Below, piece after piece: positions 10,517 to 20,390 of a stretch of 64,000 bases of DNA. Below the pieces are notes generated by a model. The model was not told the origin of the DNA. It did no database searches and saw only the letters and a program-made list of their open reading frames with translations. The translations under genes were made by a program, and so were the position numbers. The first letter of the stretch is position 1. Each line of letters begins with the position of its first letter. The stretch comes from Gammaproteobacteria bacterium (GTDB taxonomy: Bacteria > Pseudomonadota > Gammaproteobacteria > Steroidobacterales > Steroidobacteraceae), in the NCBI GenBank assembly GCA_021773365.1, contig JAJFKF010000105.1, positions 1-64,000 of the forward strand, given 5' to 3'.

Positions 10517-10999
10517 TCAGGCGCTGAACGCGTGTCCGCGCTCGGCGCAGTATTCCAGCCACTTGTTCAGCAGGATGTTGCGCGCCCAGCGCCGTTCGAG
10601 TTCTTCGCGGGCGGCAATGACCGGATCAGTACTGGCTCGACCAGCGCTGGTTCGATCGGCACTGGCGGTACGGGCGGGCGAACCGCTGCAGTCATGTGCC
10701 TCGGCCAGTCGCGCGTCGTGATAGACGCGGATACGCATGTCCGGAATGGCCACCTCGCCGGCATCGGTGGCGAAGCGGTAGGTGAGATTCAGCAGCACGG
10801 TATAGGGCGTGCGCTCAAGCACTTCCAGGTGCAGGCTCATCTCCTCGTGCACCTGCGAGACCAGCCGCCCCTGCAGGGCCAGCAGGTCCGGAACCAGCCA
10901 GCCGAGGCGGATGTAGTTGCTTTCGTATAGCGTCATTAGGCTGACGAAGCTGCGCGGGGGGCAGCGCCAGCCTATGCGGCAAAGGTGGTCGGACGTCAT
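10517..10999 (-). CDS. DUF1249 (YqiB-like) protein
   Basis: About 160 residues. The segment SLMTLYESNYIRLGWLVPDL is the hallmark of the DUF1249/YqiB family, followed by the conserved strand pattern LEVLERTPYTVLLNLTYRF and PDMRIRVYHDARLAEAHDC. The C-terminus (ELERRWARNILLNKWLEYCA) is also typical. An alanine/serine/threonine-rich insert at about 108-125 (SPARTASADRTSAGRASTD) separates the halves. Function unknown. Starts at 10999 and 11005 are equally possible. Confidence 0.8.
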   Translation of the reverse strand: MTSDHLCRIGWRCPPRSFVSLMTLYESNYIRLGWLVPDLLALQGRLVSQVHEEMSLHLEVLERTPYTVLLNLTYRFATDAGEVAIPDMRIRVYHDARLAEAHDCSGSPARTASADRTSAGRASTDPVIAAREELERRWARNILLNKWLEYCAERGHAFSA

Positions 11000-11028
11000 G
11001 ACCATGGCGCCGAATATAGCACTCTTTA

Positions 11029-11865
11029 TCAGGGGCGCACGCGCCGCTCGATACCCGTTCCGTCCAGAATGCGGCTGGAGATTTCCTCGATGGAACATTC
11101 GGTGGTATCGAGGAAGGGCACCCCGGCGCGGGTGAACATGGCCTCGGCGGTGCGCACTTCGTAGTCCACCTGCCGGGCCGAGGCATAGCGGCTGTCAGGG
11201 CGGCGCTCGCTGCGGATCTGCTGCAGGCGCTGTGGCTTGATGGTCAGGCCGAAAAGCTTGGGGCGATGAGTATTCAGCATGGCCGGCAGGCTACCGCTCT
11301 CCAGCTCATCCTCGGTCAGCGGGAAATTGGCGGCAAAGATACCGTACTGCAGGGCGAGGTACAGGCAGGTTGGCGTCTTGCCCGAGCGGGAAACGCCGAG
11401 CAGGATCACGTCGGCGTGCTCGTAATCACGTGCGCCCGCACCGTCGTCATTGGCCAGCGCGAAGTTGGTGGCGTTGATGCGGGTGGTGTAGGCGGCAAGA
11501 TCCACCATGCTGTGCGCCCGGCCGCTGGTGTGCGAGGAGCGCAGTGACAGCTCGGTCTCGAGCGGCCCCAGAAAGGCGTCAAAGAAGTCAAGGTACAGGC
11601 CGTTGGAACGCTTGACGATATCGCGCAAATCATCCTGCACCAGCGTACTGAACACGATGGGCCGTACGCCCTCCTGTGCAGCCGTGGCATCGATGCGGCG
11701 TACCGCCTCGTCCGCCTTGTCAGGTGTGGAGATAAATGGCAGAGTCAGCGGCCTGAATTTCAGTGACTCGAATTGCGTGAGCAGGCTGTGGCCCATGGTC
11801 TCGGCGGTCACGCCCGTCTGATCCGAAACGAAGAACACCGTCCTGCATTTGCTGTCGGGAAGCAT
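11029..11865 (-). CDS. ppsR: Phosphoenolpyruvate synthase regulatory protein (kinase/pyrophosphorylase)
   Basis: 278 residues. The DUF299/PpsR family inactivates PEP synthase by ADP-dependent phosphorylation and reactivates it by phosphate-dependent dephosphorylation. Family features: the N-terminal [13 protein letters not shown], the P-loop-like [23 protein letters not shown]-like [16 protein letters not shown], and [13 protein letters not shown]. It is divergent from its target ppsA, the usual arrangement. The ATG at 11865 overlaps the ppsA ATG on the opposite strand (shared CATG at 11863-11866); an in-frame ATG at 11880 would lengthen the overlap. Confidence 0.93.
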   Translation of the reverse strand: MLPDSKCRTVFFVSDQTGVTAETMGHSLLTQFESLKFRPLTLPFISTPDKADEAVRRIDATAAQEGVRPIVFSTLVQDDLRDIVKRSNGLYLDFFDAFLGPLETELSLRSSHTSGRAHSMVDLAAYTTRINATNFALANDDGAGARDYEHADVILLGVSRSGKTPTCLYLALQYGIFAANFPLTEDELESGSLPAMLNTHRPKLFGLTIKPQRLQQIRSERRPDSRYASARQVDYEVRTAEAMFTRAGVPFLDTTECSIEEISSRILDGTGIERRVRP

Positions 11866-14263
11866 GGCCGCATCATACATCCTTTCTTTTAATGCTCTCG
11901 GCCGCGACGATGTCGCCACGGTCGGCGGCAAGAACGCCTCCCTGGGCGAGATGATCCGCAACCTCACCGCCGTGGGCGTGAAGGTTCCGGACGGTTTCGC
12001 CACCACCGCGCAGGCCTATCGGGACTTCCTGCTCCATGAAGGCCTGGCGCAACGCATCGCCGATGCGCTCGAAGGCCTGGACGTGGAGGATCTCACGCGT
12101 CTGACGCAGACCGGCGCGCAGATTCGCGAGTGGATTCTCGCCACGCCCTTCCCACAGCAGTTGCAGACAGAAGTCCTGGCGGCGTGGAAGACAATGAACG
12201 CCGCGGCCGGTGGTTCCGGACCCATCGCCGTGGCAGTGCGCTCTTCGGCTACGGCAGAAGACCTGCCCGAAGCCTCCTTTGCCGGCCAGCAGGAGACCTT
12301 CCTCAATGTACGCGGCGAGCAGAACCTGCTGCAGGCCATGCACGAGGTGTACGCCTCGCTGTTCAACGACCGCGCCATCGCCTATCGCACCCATCATAGT
12401 TTCGACCACAATCAGGTGGCCATCTCCGTGGGCGTGCAGCACATGGTGCGCAGTGACCTTGGCGCCAGCGGTGTAATATTCACCCTGGACACCGACTCGG
12501 GTTTTCGCGATGTGGTGTTCATTACCGCCGCCTACGGCCTCGGCGAGACCGTGGTGCAGGGTGCGGTCAATCCGGATGAGTTCTACCTCTACAAACCGGC
12601 GCTGCGCGCGGACAAACATGCAGTCCTGCGCCGTAATCTCGGCAGCAAGGCCATCAAGATGGTCTATGCCGAGGCCGGTTCAGGCGAGCGCGTGCGTACC
12701 GTGGACGTACCCCAGGCCCAGCGCGACCGCTTCTGCCTCGACGATGATGACCTGCAGCAGCTTGCGCGCCAGGCACTGCTTATCGAGAACCACTACGGCT
12801 GCCCGATGGATATCGAGTGGGGCAAGGATGGCCACAGCGGCGAAATCTATGTCCTGCAGGCACGGCCGGAAACCGTGCAAAGCCGCAGCGGCCGTTCCAT
12901 CCAGCGCTTCACGCTGAAGGGACGTTCGCAGGTACTGACCAGCGGACGCAGCATCGGCCAACGCATCGGCGCCGGCCCCGCACGCGTGATCCGCGAAGTG
13001 CGCGAGATGGCGCGCGTGCAAAGCGGTGATGTGCTGGTGGCCGACATGACCGACCCGGACTGGGAGCCGGTGATGAAACGCGCCGCGGCCATCGTCACCA
13101 ATCGTGGCGGACGCACCTGCCACGCCGCCATCATCGCGCGCGAGCTGGGCATTCCGGCGCTGGTGGGCTGCGGCAACGCCACCGAGGCCATACGCGAAGG
13201 CCAGGAAGTCACCGTCTCCTGCGCCGAAGGTGACACCGGCTACGTTTACGAGGGCATTCTCGATTACGAGCGCCAGCAGATCGAACTCGACGCCCTGCCG
13301 GAACTGCCCGTGAAGATCATGATGAACGTGGGCAATCCCGACCGGGCCTTTGCCTTCGCCGGCATTCCGCATCGTGGCGTTGGCCTGGCGCGGCTGGAGT
13401 TCATCATCAACCGCATGATCGGCGTGCATCCGCGCGCCCTGCTGGAGTACGACCGGCTGGATGCGCAGCTGAAGGACACCATCGCCCGCCAGATGGCCGG
13501 CTATTTTGATGACACCGACGGACGCGGTCCGACACAGCAGGAAGCCGTGGATTTCTACGTCGACAAGCTGGCCGAGGGCGTGGCGCAGATCGCCGCCGCC
13601 TTCGCACCCGAGCCGGTGATCGTACGTTTGTCTGATTTCAAGTCCAACGAGTACGCCAATCTCATCGGCGGACGCGCCTACGAGCCGCACGAGGAAAACC
13701 CCATGCTGGGCTTCCGCGGCGCCTCGCGCTACATCGACGAAAGTTTCCGCCCCTGCTTCGAACTGGAATGCCGTGCGCTGCGCAAGGTGCGTGAGCAGAT
13801 GGGCCTGAGCAACGTGCAGGTGATGGTGCCGTTCGTACGCACGTTGAAAGAAGCCGAGCAGGTGGTGCAGCTGCTGGCGGACAATGGTCTGAAATCGGGC
13901 GTTGACGGCCTGAAGATCATCATGATGTGCGAGCTGCCCACCAATGCACTGCTCGCGGATCAGTACCTGGACTATTTCGACGGCATGTCCATCGGCTCAA
14001 ACGACATGACGCAGCTGACGCTGGGGCTGGACCGGGATTCGGCCATCGTCGCCAAGAGCTTTGACGAGCGCGACCCGGCGGTGAAGGCGCTGTTGTCGAT
14101 GGCGATTGCAGCGTGCCGCAAGCGCGGCAAGTACGTGGGAATCTGCGGGCAGGGCCCCTCGGATCATCCGCAGCTGGCGCGATGGCTGGTTGAGCAGGGC
14201 ATCGAGAGCATGTCGCTGAATCCGGATACGGTTGTTGAAACCTGGATGTTTCTGGCGTCCTGA
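11864..14263 (+). CDS. ppsA: Phosphoenolpyruvate synthase (pyruvate, water dikinase)
   Basis: 799 residues, full length. It converts pyruvate, ATP and water to PEP, AMP and phosphate in gluconeogenesis. The order is an N-terminal ATP-grasp domain ([34 protein letters not shown]), the swivelling phosphohistidine domain with His420 in [20 protein letters not shown], and the C-terminal PEP-binding barrel ([12 protein letters not shown] near the end). The divergent ppsR gene encodes its regulator. A TTG five codons upstream is a less likely start. Confidence 0.96.
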   Translation: MAASYILSFNALGRDDVATVGGKNASLGEMIRNLTAVGVKVPDGFATTAQAYRDFLLHEGLAQRIADALEGLDVEDLTRLTQTGAQIREWILATPFPQQLQTEVLAAWKTMNAAAGGSGPIAVAVRSSATAEDLPEASFAGQQETFLNVRGEQNLLQAMHEVYASLFNDRAIAYRTHHSFDHNQVAISVGVQHMVRSDLGASGVIFTLDTDSGFRDVVFITAAYGLGETVVQGAVNPDEFYLYKPALRADKHAVLRRNLGSKAIKMVYAEAGSGERVRTVDVPQAQRDRFCLDDDDLQQLARQALLIENHYGCPMDIEWGKDGHSGEIYVLQARPETVQSRSGRSIQRFTLKGRSQVLTSGRSIGQRIGAGPARVIREVREMARVQSGDVLVADMTDPDWEPVMKRAAAIVTNRGGRTCHAAIIARELGIPALVGCGNATEAIREGQEVTVSCAEGDTGYVYEGILDYERQQIELDALPELPVKIMMNVGNPDRAFAFAGIPHRGVGLARLEFIINRMIGVHPRALLEYDRLDAQLKDTIARQMAGYFDDTDGRGPTQQEAVDFYVDKLAEGVAQIAAAFAPEPVIVRLSDFKSNEYANLIGGRAYEPHEENPMLGFRGASRYIDESFRPCFELECRALRKVREQMGLSNVQVMVPFVRTLKEAEQVVQLLADNGLKSGVDGLKIIMMCELPTNALLADQYLDYFDGMSIGSNDMTQLTLGLDRDSAIVAKSFDERDPAVKALLSMAIAACRKRGKYVGICGQGPSDHPQLARWLVEQGIESMSLNPDTVVETWMFLAS

Positions 14264-14292
14264 AAGGCGGGCTTTCGGGAGCGCCATCGACC

Positions 14293-14853
14293 CTAGGGCG
14301 CCTTGCGATAAGGCATAGCGAACAGCTGCTCGCGGTAGTAGGCCAGTTCCTTCACTGATTCGCGGATGTCATCAAGCGCCAGATGGGCACTGGCCTTCTC
14401 CGCCGGTTGCACGGCGGGGGCCCAGCGACGAGCCAGCTCTTTGAGGGTGCTGACGTCGAGATTGCGGTAGTGGAAAAACTTCTCCAGTTCGGGCATGTGG
14501 CGGGCGAGGAAGCGGCGGTCCTGGCAGATGCTGTTGCCGCACATGGGTGAGCCACCGGCTTCCTGGAGGCGCTCCAGGAACAGCAGCGTCTGGCGTTCGG
14601 CCTCCGCGGTGTCCACCTTGCTGGCGCGCACGCGCTCGATGAGACCCGAGCCGCCGTGCTGCCGGCGATTCCAATCGTCCATCAGTTCCAGCACCGGTTC
14701 GGGCTGGTGGATGGCCAGCGCCGGGCCCTCGGCCAGCAGGTTGAGCTGCTTGTCGGTCACCAGTGTGGCGATTTCGATGATGTAGTCGACGTCGGGGCGC
14801 AGGCCCGTCATTTCCAGGTCGATCCAGATCAGGTTGTCGGGGTCTCTCGCCAT
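14293..14853 (-). CDS. orn: Oligoribonuclease
   Basis: 186 residues, typical length. A 3'-5' exonuclease of the DEDDh family that degrades 2-5 nt RNAs and pGpG, and is usually essential. Motifs: DLEMTGL (Asp12, Glu14), EIATLVTD, the central [17 protein letters not shown], and [14 protein letters not shown] carrying the late His and Asp. It is divergent from the M48 protease gene. Confidence 0.96.
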   Translation of the reverse strand: MARDPDNLIWIDLEMTGLRPDVDYIIEIATLVTDKQLNLLAEGPALAIHQPEPVLELMDDWNRRQHGGSGLIERVRASKVDTAEAERQTLLFLERLQEAGGSPMCGNSICQDRRFLARHMPELEKFFHYRNLDVSTLKELARRWAPAVQPAEKASAHLALDDIRESVKELAYYREQLFAMPYRKAP

Positions 14854-14906
14854 TGCCGCGCATCTTAGCAGAGGCTACCCTGCCCCCCTTTGGAATCTTG
14901 CCCACG

Positions 14907-16178
14907 ATGACATCCCTCGCCCTCATATTTCTACTGCTGATTCTTGCAGGCCTCGCCTGCCGTATCTGGCTGCTGCTGCGCCAGAGCGCCAGCGTGCGCG
15001 CCGCACGCGACCAGGTGCCCGCGGCCTTTGCCGCCGCGGTGCCGCCGGAGGCGCATCGCAAGGCCAGTGACTACACCACGGCCAACGCGCGCCTGGCCAT
15101 CGCCGAGTCGGTGCTCGATGCCGCACTACTGGTAGCGCTGACCTGGGGCGGCATGCTGGCGACCATCGACGGTGCCTGGCGGGCACAGGGCCTGAGCGGC
15201 ATCTGGTTGGGACTTGTAGTTATTGTCAGCGTGTATGCACTGACCTTTGTTGTGGGCTGGCCGCTGACGCTGTACCGGGTGTTCGGCATTGAAACGCGCT
15301 TCGGCTTCAACCGCATGACCTGGAAGTTGTACCTGGTCGACCTGCTGAAAGGCCTCGCGGTGGGCATGGTGCTGGGGCTGCCCCTGCTGGCGGCCATTCT
15401 GTGGCTGATGCAGGGGCCGGACAGCGCGGCCGCCGGGATACAACCCACCAGCCAGTACTGGTGGCTGACCGCCTGGCTGGTGTGGGCGGGATTCAGCCTC
15501 ACGCTGGCCTGGGCGTATCCGGCGCTGATTGCGCCGCTGTTCAACCGCTTCCGGCCCGTGGAAGACCAGTCACTGCAGCAGCGCATAGAAGCTTTGCTCA
15601 AACGCTGTGGCTTCACCAGCCGCGGAGTGTTCATCATGGACGGTTCGCGGCGCTCCGCGCACGGCAATGCCTATTTCACAGGTCTTGGCGCCAACAAACG
15701 CATCGTGCTGTTCGACACGCTGCTGGAGCGGCTGGAGCCGCAGGAAGTCGAGGCGGTACTGGCGCATGAACTGGGACATTTCCGCCTCAGGCATGTGCGC
15801 AAGCGCTTGCTCACCAGCCTGGCGCTGGGACTGGCCGGGCTCTACCTGCTGGGATGGCTGGCGGCGCAGCCGGCATTCTATGCAACCTTTGGCGCCGCTG
15901 CGCCCTCGCCGCACGTGGCACTGGTGCTGTTCATGCTGGCGCTGCCGGTGGTGACGTTCTGGCTGGAGCCACTGGGTTCGGCCTGGTCGCGTCGCCATGA
16001 ATTCGAGGCTGATCAGTTCGCCACCGCTCACAGCCGCGCCGATGACCTGAGTTCGGCGCTGGTGAAGCTCTACAAGGACAATGCCACCACGCTGACGCCC
16101 GATCCACTGTATTCAGCGTTCTTCGACAGCCATCCGCCGGCACCGCGACGCATTGCACGCCTGCAGACCGGTGCGTAG
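14907..16178 (+). CDS. M48 family zinc metalloprotease (Ste24/CAAX protease type)
   Basis: 424 residues from MTSLALIFLL. A multi-spanning membrane protein with about six to seven hydrophobic helices. The zinc motif HELGH is at 287-291, with the third ligand in the later EFEADQFA segment. FGFNRMTW and SRRSAHGNAYFTGLG are typical of the Ste24 branch. In bacteria these enzymes contribute to envelope protein quality control; the substrate is unknown. It precedes rsgA by 8 bases, so the two are probably one transcription unit. An upstream start at 14853 would add 18 non-conserved residues. Confidence 0.9.
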   Translation: MTSLALIFLLLILAGLACRIWLLLRQSASVRAARDQVPAAFAAAVPPEAHRKASDYTTANARLAIAESVLDAALLVALTWGGMLATIDGAWRAQGLSGIWLGLVVIVSVYALTFVVGWPLTLYRVFGIETRFGFNRMTWKLYLVDLLKGLAVGMVLGLPLLAAILWLMQGPDSAAAGIQPTSQYWWLTAWLVWAGFSLTLAWAYPALIAPLFNRFRPVEDQSLQQRIEALLKRCGFTSRGVFIMDGSRRSAHGNAYFTGLGANKRIVLFDTLLERLEPQEVEAVLAHELGHFRLRHVRKRLLTSLALGLAGLYLLGWLAAQPAFYATFGAAAPSPHVALVLFMLALPVVTFWLEPLGSAWSRRHEFEADQFATAHSRADDLSSALVKLYKDNATTLTPDPLYSAFFDSHPPAPRRIARLQTGA

Positions 16179-16186
16179 CCGCACCC

Positions 16187-17119
16187 ATGACAACACAACC
16201 GCGTACCGGCAGGGTTATCGCCAACCACGGGCGCCGGGTGACGCTCGAAATAGCCGATGGAGAACGCCTGTTCGGCAAGGTCTCCGGCCGTCGCCTGGAA
16301 GTGGTCTGCGGTGACACGGTGCGCTGGCAGATTGATGCCAGCGACCCTGAACCGGTAGTCGTTGAACGGCTGCCGCGCCATTCGGCACTGGTGCGCACCG
16401 ACGCCAGCGGCCGTGCCGAAACCATCGTGGCCAATCTCACCCAGCTGGTGGTGGTGGCCGCGCCTGAACCCGCGCCGGATTTCTTCATCTTTGATCGCTA
16501 CCTGGCCGCAGCAGAGCTGATGGGCATCGGCGCGGCCGTGGTATTGAACAAGTCCGATCTGGTTGACGCCGACTTTTCGCCACAACATGCCGAACTGAAG
16601 ATCTATGCCCGCATCGGCTACCCGGTACTGCAGTGCTCGGCCACCACCGGCGACGGACTCCAGGCCTTGCAGCAGCAGCTGCGAAATCAAACCACCGCGC
16701 TGGTCGGGCAATCCGGCAGCGGCAAGTCATCCCTGGCCAACTGTTTGTTGCCTGATCTGAACGCCGCCACGGCGGAACTGTCGCGTGCCAGCACCGAAGG
16801 TAAACACACCACCACGGTTTCCACGCTGCACCATCTGCCGACTGGAGGCGACCTGATCGACTCCCCGGGCGTACGCGATTTCGCGCCCTCCATCGAGCAG
16901 CTCACCCAGCCGGCGCTGGGCTTCCGCGAGTTCAGCCAGCTCGACACGCCCTGCCGCTTTGCCGATTGCCGACACCTGCGCGAGCCGGATTGCGCGGTGC
17001 GGGCGGCGGTGGAGCGTGGCGACATCAGTCCACGACGATATGAGAGCTACCGGCGGCTGGTGCGGTTGAGCGAGGATCTGGCGCCGGAGCCGGGACGGAA
17101 GCCGGGTCGGCGCAGGTAG
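16187..17119 (+). CDS. rsgA: Ribosome small-subunit-dependent GTPase A
   Basis: 310 residues. RsgA acts late in 30S subunit maturation. Order: N-terminal OB fold (about 1-75), a circularly permuted GTPase domain with NKSD (LNKSDLVD) before the P-loop GQSGSGKSSLANCLLP and the DSPGVR element, then a C-terminal zinc-binding domain with CRFADCRHLREPDCAV. The tail is basic (GRKPGRRR). The common pairing of this gene with orn is kept nearby. Confidence 0.95.
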   Translation: MTTQPRTGRVIANHGRRVTLEIADGERLFGKVSGRRLEVVCGDTVRWQIDASDPEPVVVERLPRHSALVRTDASGRAETIVANLTQLVVVAAPEPAPDFFIFDRYLAAAELMGIGAAVVLNKSDLVDADFSPQHAELKIYARIGYPVLQCSATTGDGLQALQQQLRNQTTALVGQSGSGKSSLANCLLPDLNAATAELSRASTEGKHTTTVSTLHHLPTGGDLIDSPGVRDFAPSIEQLTQPALGFREFSQLDTPCRFADCRHLREPDCAVRAAVERGDISPRRYESYRRLVRLSEDLAPEPGRKPGRRR

Positions 17120-17161
17120 GTCCCGAGCCTCTGACCGTAGAGAACAAACTCAGGGACAGCT

Positions 17162-17551
17162 CTACGCGTGCGATCCCCTGATCGCCGTCACTTCAATCTC
17201 GATCTTCATGCGTGGATCGGCAAGACCCGCCGACATCATGGTCGCCGCCGGACGGATCGTGCCGAAAACCTTGCGCAGAACGAGCCAGCATTGCTCGAAG
17301 TCTGCTGCCACCGGCAGTATGTAGGTGACGCGGACAACATCCTCGAGACCCGAATCGGCTTCCTGCAGGGCGCGCTCGATGTTTTCCAGGCACTTCCCGG
17401 TCTGCTCGGCAACATCGTCTGATATCGACATGGACGCGTAGTCAAAACCGGTGGTGCCGGAGACAAATATCCATTCCCCGACCACGACAGCGCGGGAATA
17501 ACTCACCTGCGCTTCGAACGGCGAACCGGAGCTGATCAGCTTTCTACTCAA
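17162..17551 (-). CDS. RidA family protein (YjgF/YER057c/UK114)
   Basis: 129 residues, the typical length. Family features: WIFVSGTTGFDY near residues 27-39, the central QTGKCLENIERALQEADS helix, VVRVTYIL, and the C-terminal IEIEVTAI strand. The arginine of TIRPAATMM fits the active-site Arg that RidA uses to hydrolyse reactive enamine/imine intermediates. Actual substrate unknown. Confidence 0.88.
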   Translation of the reverse strand: MSRKLISSGSPFEAQVSYSRAVVVGEWIFVSGTTGFDYASMSISDDVAEQTGKCLENIERALQEADSGLEDVVRVTYILPVAADFEQCWLVLRKVFGTIRPAATMMSAGLADPRMKIEIEVTAIRGSHA

Positions 17552-17661
17552 GTTGACCTCTCACCAGATCTGGTCATGATCCGGGCCCAGGAAGAACCAG
17601 CGATACTTCCCGCCCGGCTCTTCCCGCGGCATAGATCGCCGGAATCGCTGTGATCCTCCGC

Positions 17662-18033
17662 TCACACATGCTGATCAATCAACACCGGATTGCCATCCGG
17701 ATCCACCACCACAAAGCTGGCCGGTCCTGCTGTCGCCTCGTCCACGTCCTCCTGTGGTTTCACTCCCCTGGCTTTCAACTGGCGCTGCAGCTCGCGCACG
17801 TCAGTGAATGCAGGCAGTCTCTGCGCATTGCTGTCCCAGCCGGGATTGAAGGTGAGGATGTTCTTGTCAAACATGCCCTGGAACAACCCGATCAGGCAAT
17901 CGCCATTCTTCATGATCAGCCAGTTCTGCGCCGGATCGCCACCGAAGGCCTTGAATCCAAGGTTCTCGTAGAACTGCTGCGAGGCCTGCAGATTCTTCAC
18001 TGCCAGACTGACTGAAAACGCTCCAAGCTCCAT
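17662..18033 (-). CDS. VOC family protein (glyoxalase/bleomycin-resistance fold)
   Basis: 123 residues from MELGAFSVSLAVKNL. The start resembles one vicinal-oxygen-chelate module (SLAVKNLQASQQFYENLGFK) and it ends with the characteristic FVVVDPDGNPVLIDQ. Members bind a metal and a small molecule. This one resembles the uncharacterised single-copy enzymes rather than a specific resistance protein. An upstream ATG at 18051 is possible. Confidence 0.85.
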   Translation of the reverse strand: MELGAFSVSLAVKNLQASQQFYENLGFKAFGGDPAQNWLIMKNGDCLIGLFQGMFDKNILTFNPGWDSNAQRLPAFTDVRELQRQLKARGVKPQEDVDEATAGPASFVVVDPDGNPVLIDQHV

Positions 18034-18059
18034 GATGTGCTCCTCTTGCAACAGGCCGA

Positions 18060-19406
18060 CTACGATTCAGATCCCCGCGGCCCGGCATGGCCGTCACCAC
18101 CCACCGCCACCGACCGCACCAGCGCCGGATAGCAGTACGCCAGCGTACCGATGCGCGCCAGGTAGTGCACGTACAACGCCGCCCACAGCCCGTGATTTCC
18201 CCAGGGCAGCAGCAGCCACCAGCCCGCCAGGAAAATACCCGTCGAGACCACCATGGCGTTGCGCATGGCTGCCGTGCGCGTGGCACCGATGAATATGCCG
18301 TCGAGCTGAAACGCCCAGACGCCGAGCAGTGGCGCTGCGGCCGCCCAGGGCAGGTAGGTCCGCGCCGTAGCCCGCGCCGTGGCGTCCACCGTCAGCAGAT
18401 CGATGAATACCGTGCCGAACAGCGCCAGCACCAGCGATACAAGCGCCGCCACGCCCAGGGCCCACAGGGTCGTGATCCGCGCAGCCGCCGCCAGGCCAGC
18501 GCGGTGCGCGGCCCCCACAGCCCGCCCCACCAGCGCCTCGGCGGCGAACGCCAGTCCATCCAGGAAGTACGCGCCGACGCCAATGAAATGCATCAGCACG
18601 GCATTGGCCGCCAGCACCACATCCCCCTGCCGCGCACCCTGGGCCATGAACCATACGAAGACAAAAATCAGCGCCAGCGAACGCACCATGATGTCGCCGT
18701 TGACGGCAAAGGTGCGGCGCAGCTTCTGCGCCACCAGCAGTCGCTGCCACGACAGCCGGCCGCTGCCGCGCCGCACATGGCGCACGGCGATGAGCAGCCC
18801 CAGCACCGCGGCGATGATCTCCGCCAGCAGCGTTCCCAGGGCCACGCCGCGCACATCCCAGCCGAACCCCAGTACAAACAACGCATCCAGTGCAATGTTG
18901 GTGAGATTCAGCACCAGCTGCAGCGCCAGACCGATGCCCGTGCGACCAAGTCCAATGAACCAGCCGAGCAATGCGTAGTTGGCCAGCGCCGCCGGCGCGG
19001 ACCAGATGCGGATATTGAAGTAATCGCGCGCCAGACTCTCGACCTGCGGGCTGCCCTCCAGCAAACCAAAGGCCGCCTCGCGGATCGGCCATTGCAAGGC
19101 GATCAGCCCGAAGCCCACCGCCAGCGCGATCAGCAGCGCACGCCCCAGCCCGGCCACCAGCTCATCAGCATCACCCGCGCCCAGGGCCTGCGCGGTCATG
19201 CCCGTGGTGCCCATGCGCAGGAAACCGAAGGCCCAAAAAACAAAGGTGAATACCAGCGCGCCGACCGCCACCGCGCCGATGTAGGCGGGATCCGGGATAC
19301 GGCCCACGACCGCGGTATCGACCACGCCGATCAGCGGCGTGGAAACATTTGAGAGCATGACCGGCAGGGCGATGGCCAGAACTGCCCTGTGGGTCAGCGG
19401 TTGCAA
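18060..19406 (-). CDS. MATE family efflux transporter (DinF type)
   Basis: 448 residues with twelve hydrophobic segments, starting directly with the typical IALPVMLSNVSTPLIGVVDT. The paired motif PAYIGAVAVGALVF and the second-half start FAVNGDIMVRSLALIF are characteristic of the DinF branch. MATE proteins export drugs or metabolites against a Na+ or H+ gradient. It follows recR by 13 bases on the same strand and may be transcribed with it. Confidence 0.9.
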   Translation of the reverse strand: MQPLTHRAVLAIALPVMLSNVSTPLIGVVDTAVVGRIPDPAYIGAVAVGALVFTFVFWAFGFLRMGTTGMTAQALGAGDADELVAGLGRALLIALAVGFGLIALQWPIREAAFGLLEGSPQVESLARDYFNIRIWSAPAALANYALLGWFIGLGRTGIGLALQLVLNLTNIALDALFVLGFGWDVRGVALGTLLAEIIAAVLGLLIAVRHVRRGSGRLSWQRLLVAQKLRRTFAVNGDIMVRSLALIFVFVWFMAQGARQGDVVLAANAVLMHFIGVGAYFLDGLAFAAEALVGRAVGAAHRAGLAAAARITTLWALGVAALVSLVLALFGTVFIDLLTVDATARATARTYLPWAAAAPLLGVWAFQLDGIFIGATRTAAMRNAMVVSTGIFLAGWWLLLPWGNHGLWAALYVHYLARIGTLAYCYPALVRSVAVGGDGHAGPRGSES

Positions 19407-19419
19407 GCGGGCGCCCGTG

Positions 19420-20019
19420 CTATCCGATCAATTGCCGACCCGCCAGCGCATGGGCCAGCGTGCCACCATCGACGTACTCCAGTTCACCGCCCATGGGCAC
19501 GCCATGGGCTATGCGTGTGGCGCGCACGCCGCGCCGCCGCGCCAGTTCGCTGATGAAATGCGCGGTGGTCTCACCTTCCACCGTGGAATTGGTGGCAAGG
19601 ATCACTTCGCGCACCTCGCCCTCCTCCAGCCGCGCATCCAGCCGCTCAAGTCCGAGCTGCTCGGGACCGATGCCGTCCAGCGGCGACAGATGCCCCATCA
19701 GCACAAAATACTGCCCGCGAAATCCACCGGACTGTTCAACCGCAATGACATCGGCCGGCGTTTCCACCACGCACAGCAGGCCAGCATCACGTTGCCTGGA
19801 AGTACACACCGCGCACAGCGGTCCTTCCGTCAGCATGCGGCAGCGTTCGCAATGCCCGACGCTGGTCAGCGCCGCCTGCATCGCCGTCGCCAGCTCGGCG
19901 CCGCCGTTGCGATTGCGCTCCAGAAGGTGGAAGGCCATGCGCTGGGCGCTCTTGGGGCCGACGCCCGGCAGGCAGCGCAGGGCTTCGATCAGACGCGCCA
20001 GTGTGGGGGAGTACTGCAT
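19420..20019 (-). CDS. recR: Recombination mediator protein RecR
   Basis: 199 residues. N-terminal helix-hairpin-helix ([18 protein letters not shown]), a four-cysteine zinc finger ([16 protein letters not shown]) and a Toprim domain ([19 protein letters not shown]). RecR works with RecF/RecO to load RecA at gaps. It is part of the conserved dnaX-ybaB-recR order. Confidence 0.96.
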   Translation of the reverse strand: MQYSPTLARLIEALRCLPGVGPKSAQRMAFHLLERNRNGGAELATAMQAALTSVGHCERCRMLTEGPLCAVCTSRQRDAGLLCVVETPADVIAVEQSGGFRGQYFVLMGHLSPLDGIGPEQLGLERLDARLEEGEVREVILATNSTVEGETTAHFISELARRRGVRATRIAHGVPMGGELEYVDGGTLAHALAGRQLIG

Positions 20020-20029
20020 AGGCCGCAGG

Positions 20030-20362
20030 TCAGAACGGCATCTTGAAGCCCGGCGGCAGGTTCATGCCGCCCATCATGCCGGAGTACTTCTCCTGCACCT
20101 TGGCCTCGAGCTTGTGCACGGCATCGTTGATAGCCGCCGCCAGCAGGTCCTCGAGCATCTCCTTGTCTTCGGTCAGCGTGGCCAGAGCCGAGGGCTCAAG
20201 CTGCACCCCGCGCGCTTCGTGCTTGCCGTTGATGGTCACGCGCACCATGCCGCCGCCGGCCTCGCCCGTGACTTCCAGCGTGACCAGCTCAGCCTGCGCC
20301 TTTTGCATGTTGGCCTGCATCTGCTGGGCCTGCTTCATCAAATTGCCAATTCCGCCTTTCAT
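20030..20362 (-). CDS. ybaB: YbaB/EbfC family nucleoid-associated protein
   Basis: 110 residues. The start [20 protein letters not shown] and the later helix [20 protein letters not shown] are diagnostic. These small dimeric proteins bind DNA and affect gene expression. The gene lies between dnaX and recR with short gaps, the usual operon. Confidence 0.95.
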   Translation of the reverse strand: MKGGIGNLMKQAQQMQANMQKAQAELVTLEVTGEAGGGMVRVTINGKHEARGVQLEPSALATLTEDKEMLEDLLAAAINDAVHKLEAKVQEKYSGMMGGMNLPPGFKMPF

Positions 20363-20390
20363 CCGGGACCTCGCCTCTTGTCGAAAAAAA

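Noticed and set aside
12680-13690. 336-codon minus-strand frame opposite ppsA
   Set aside because: Antisense shadow of the conserved PEP synthase sequence.
17561-17632. 23-codon minus-strand frame between the RidA and VOC genes
   Set aside because: No ribosome site or homology I could support; it reads like the tail of a lost gene (ending HDQIW).
18087-19352. 421-codon plus-strand frame opposite the MATE gene
   Set aside because: Low-complexity Arg/Gln-rich translation typical of a shadow; the MATE protein on the other strand is complete.
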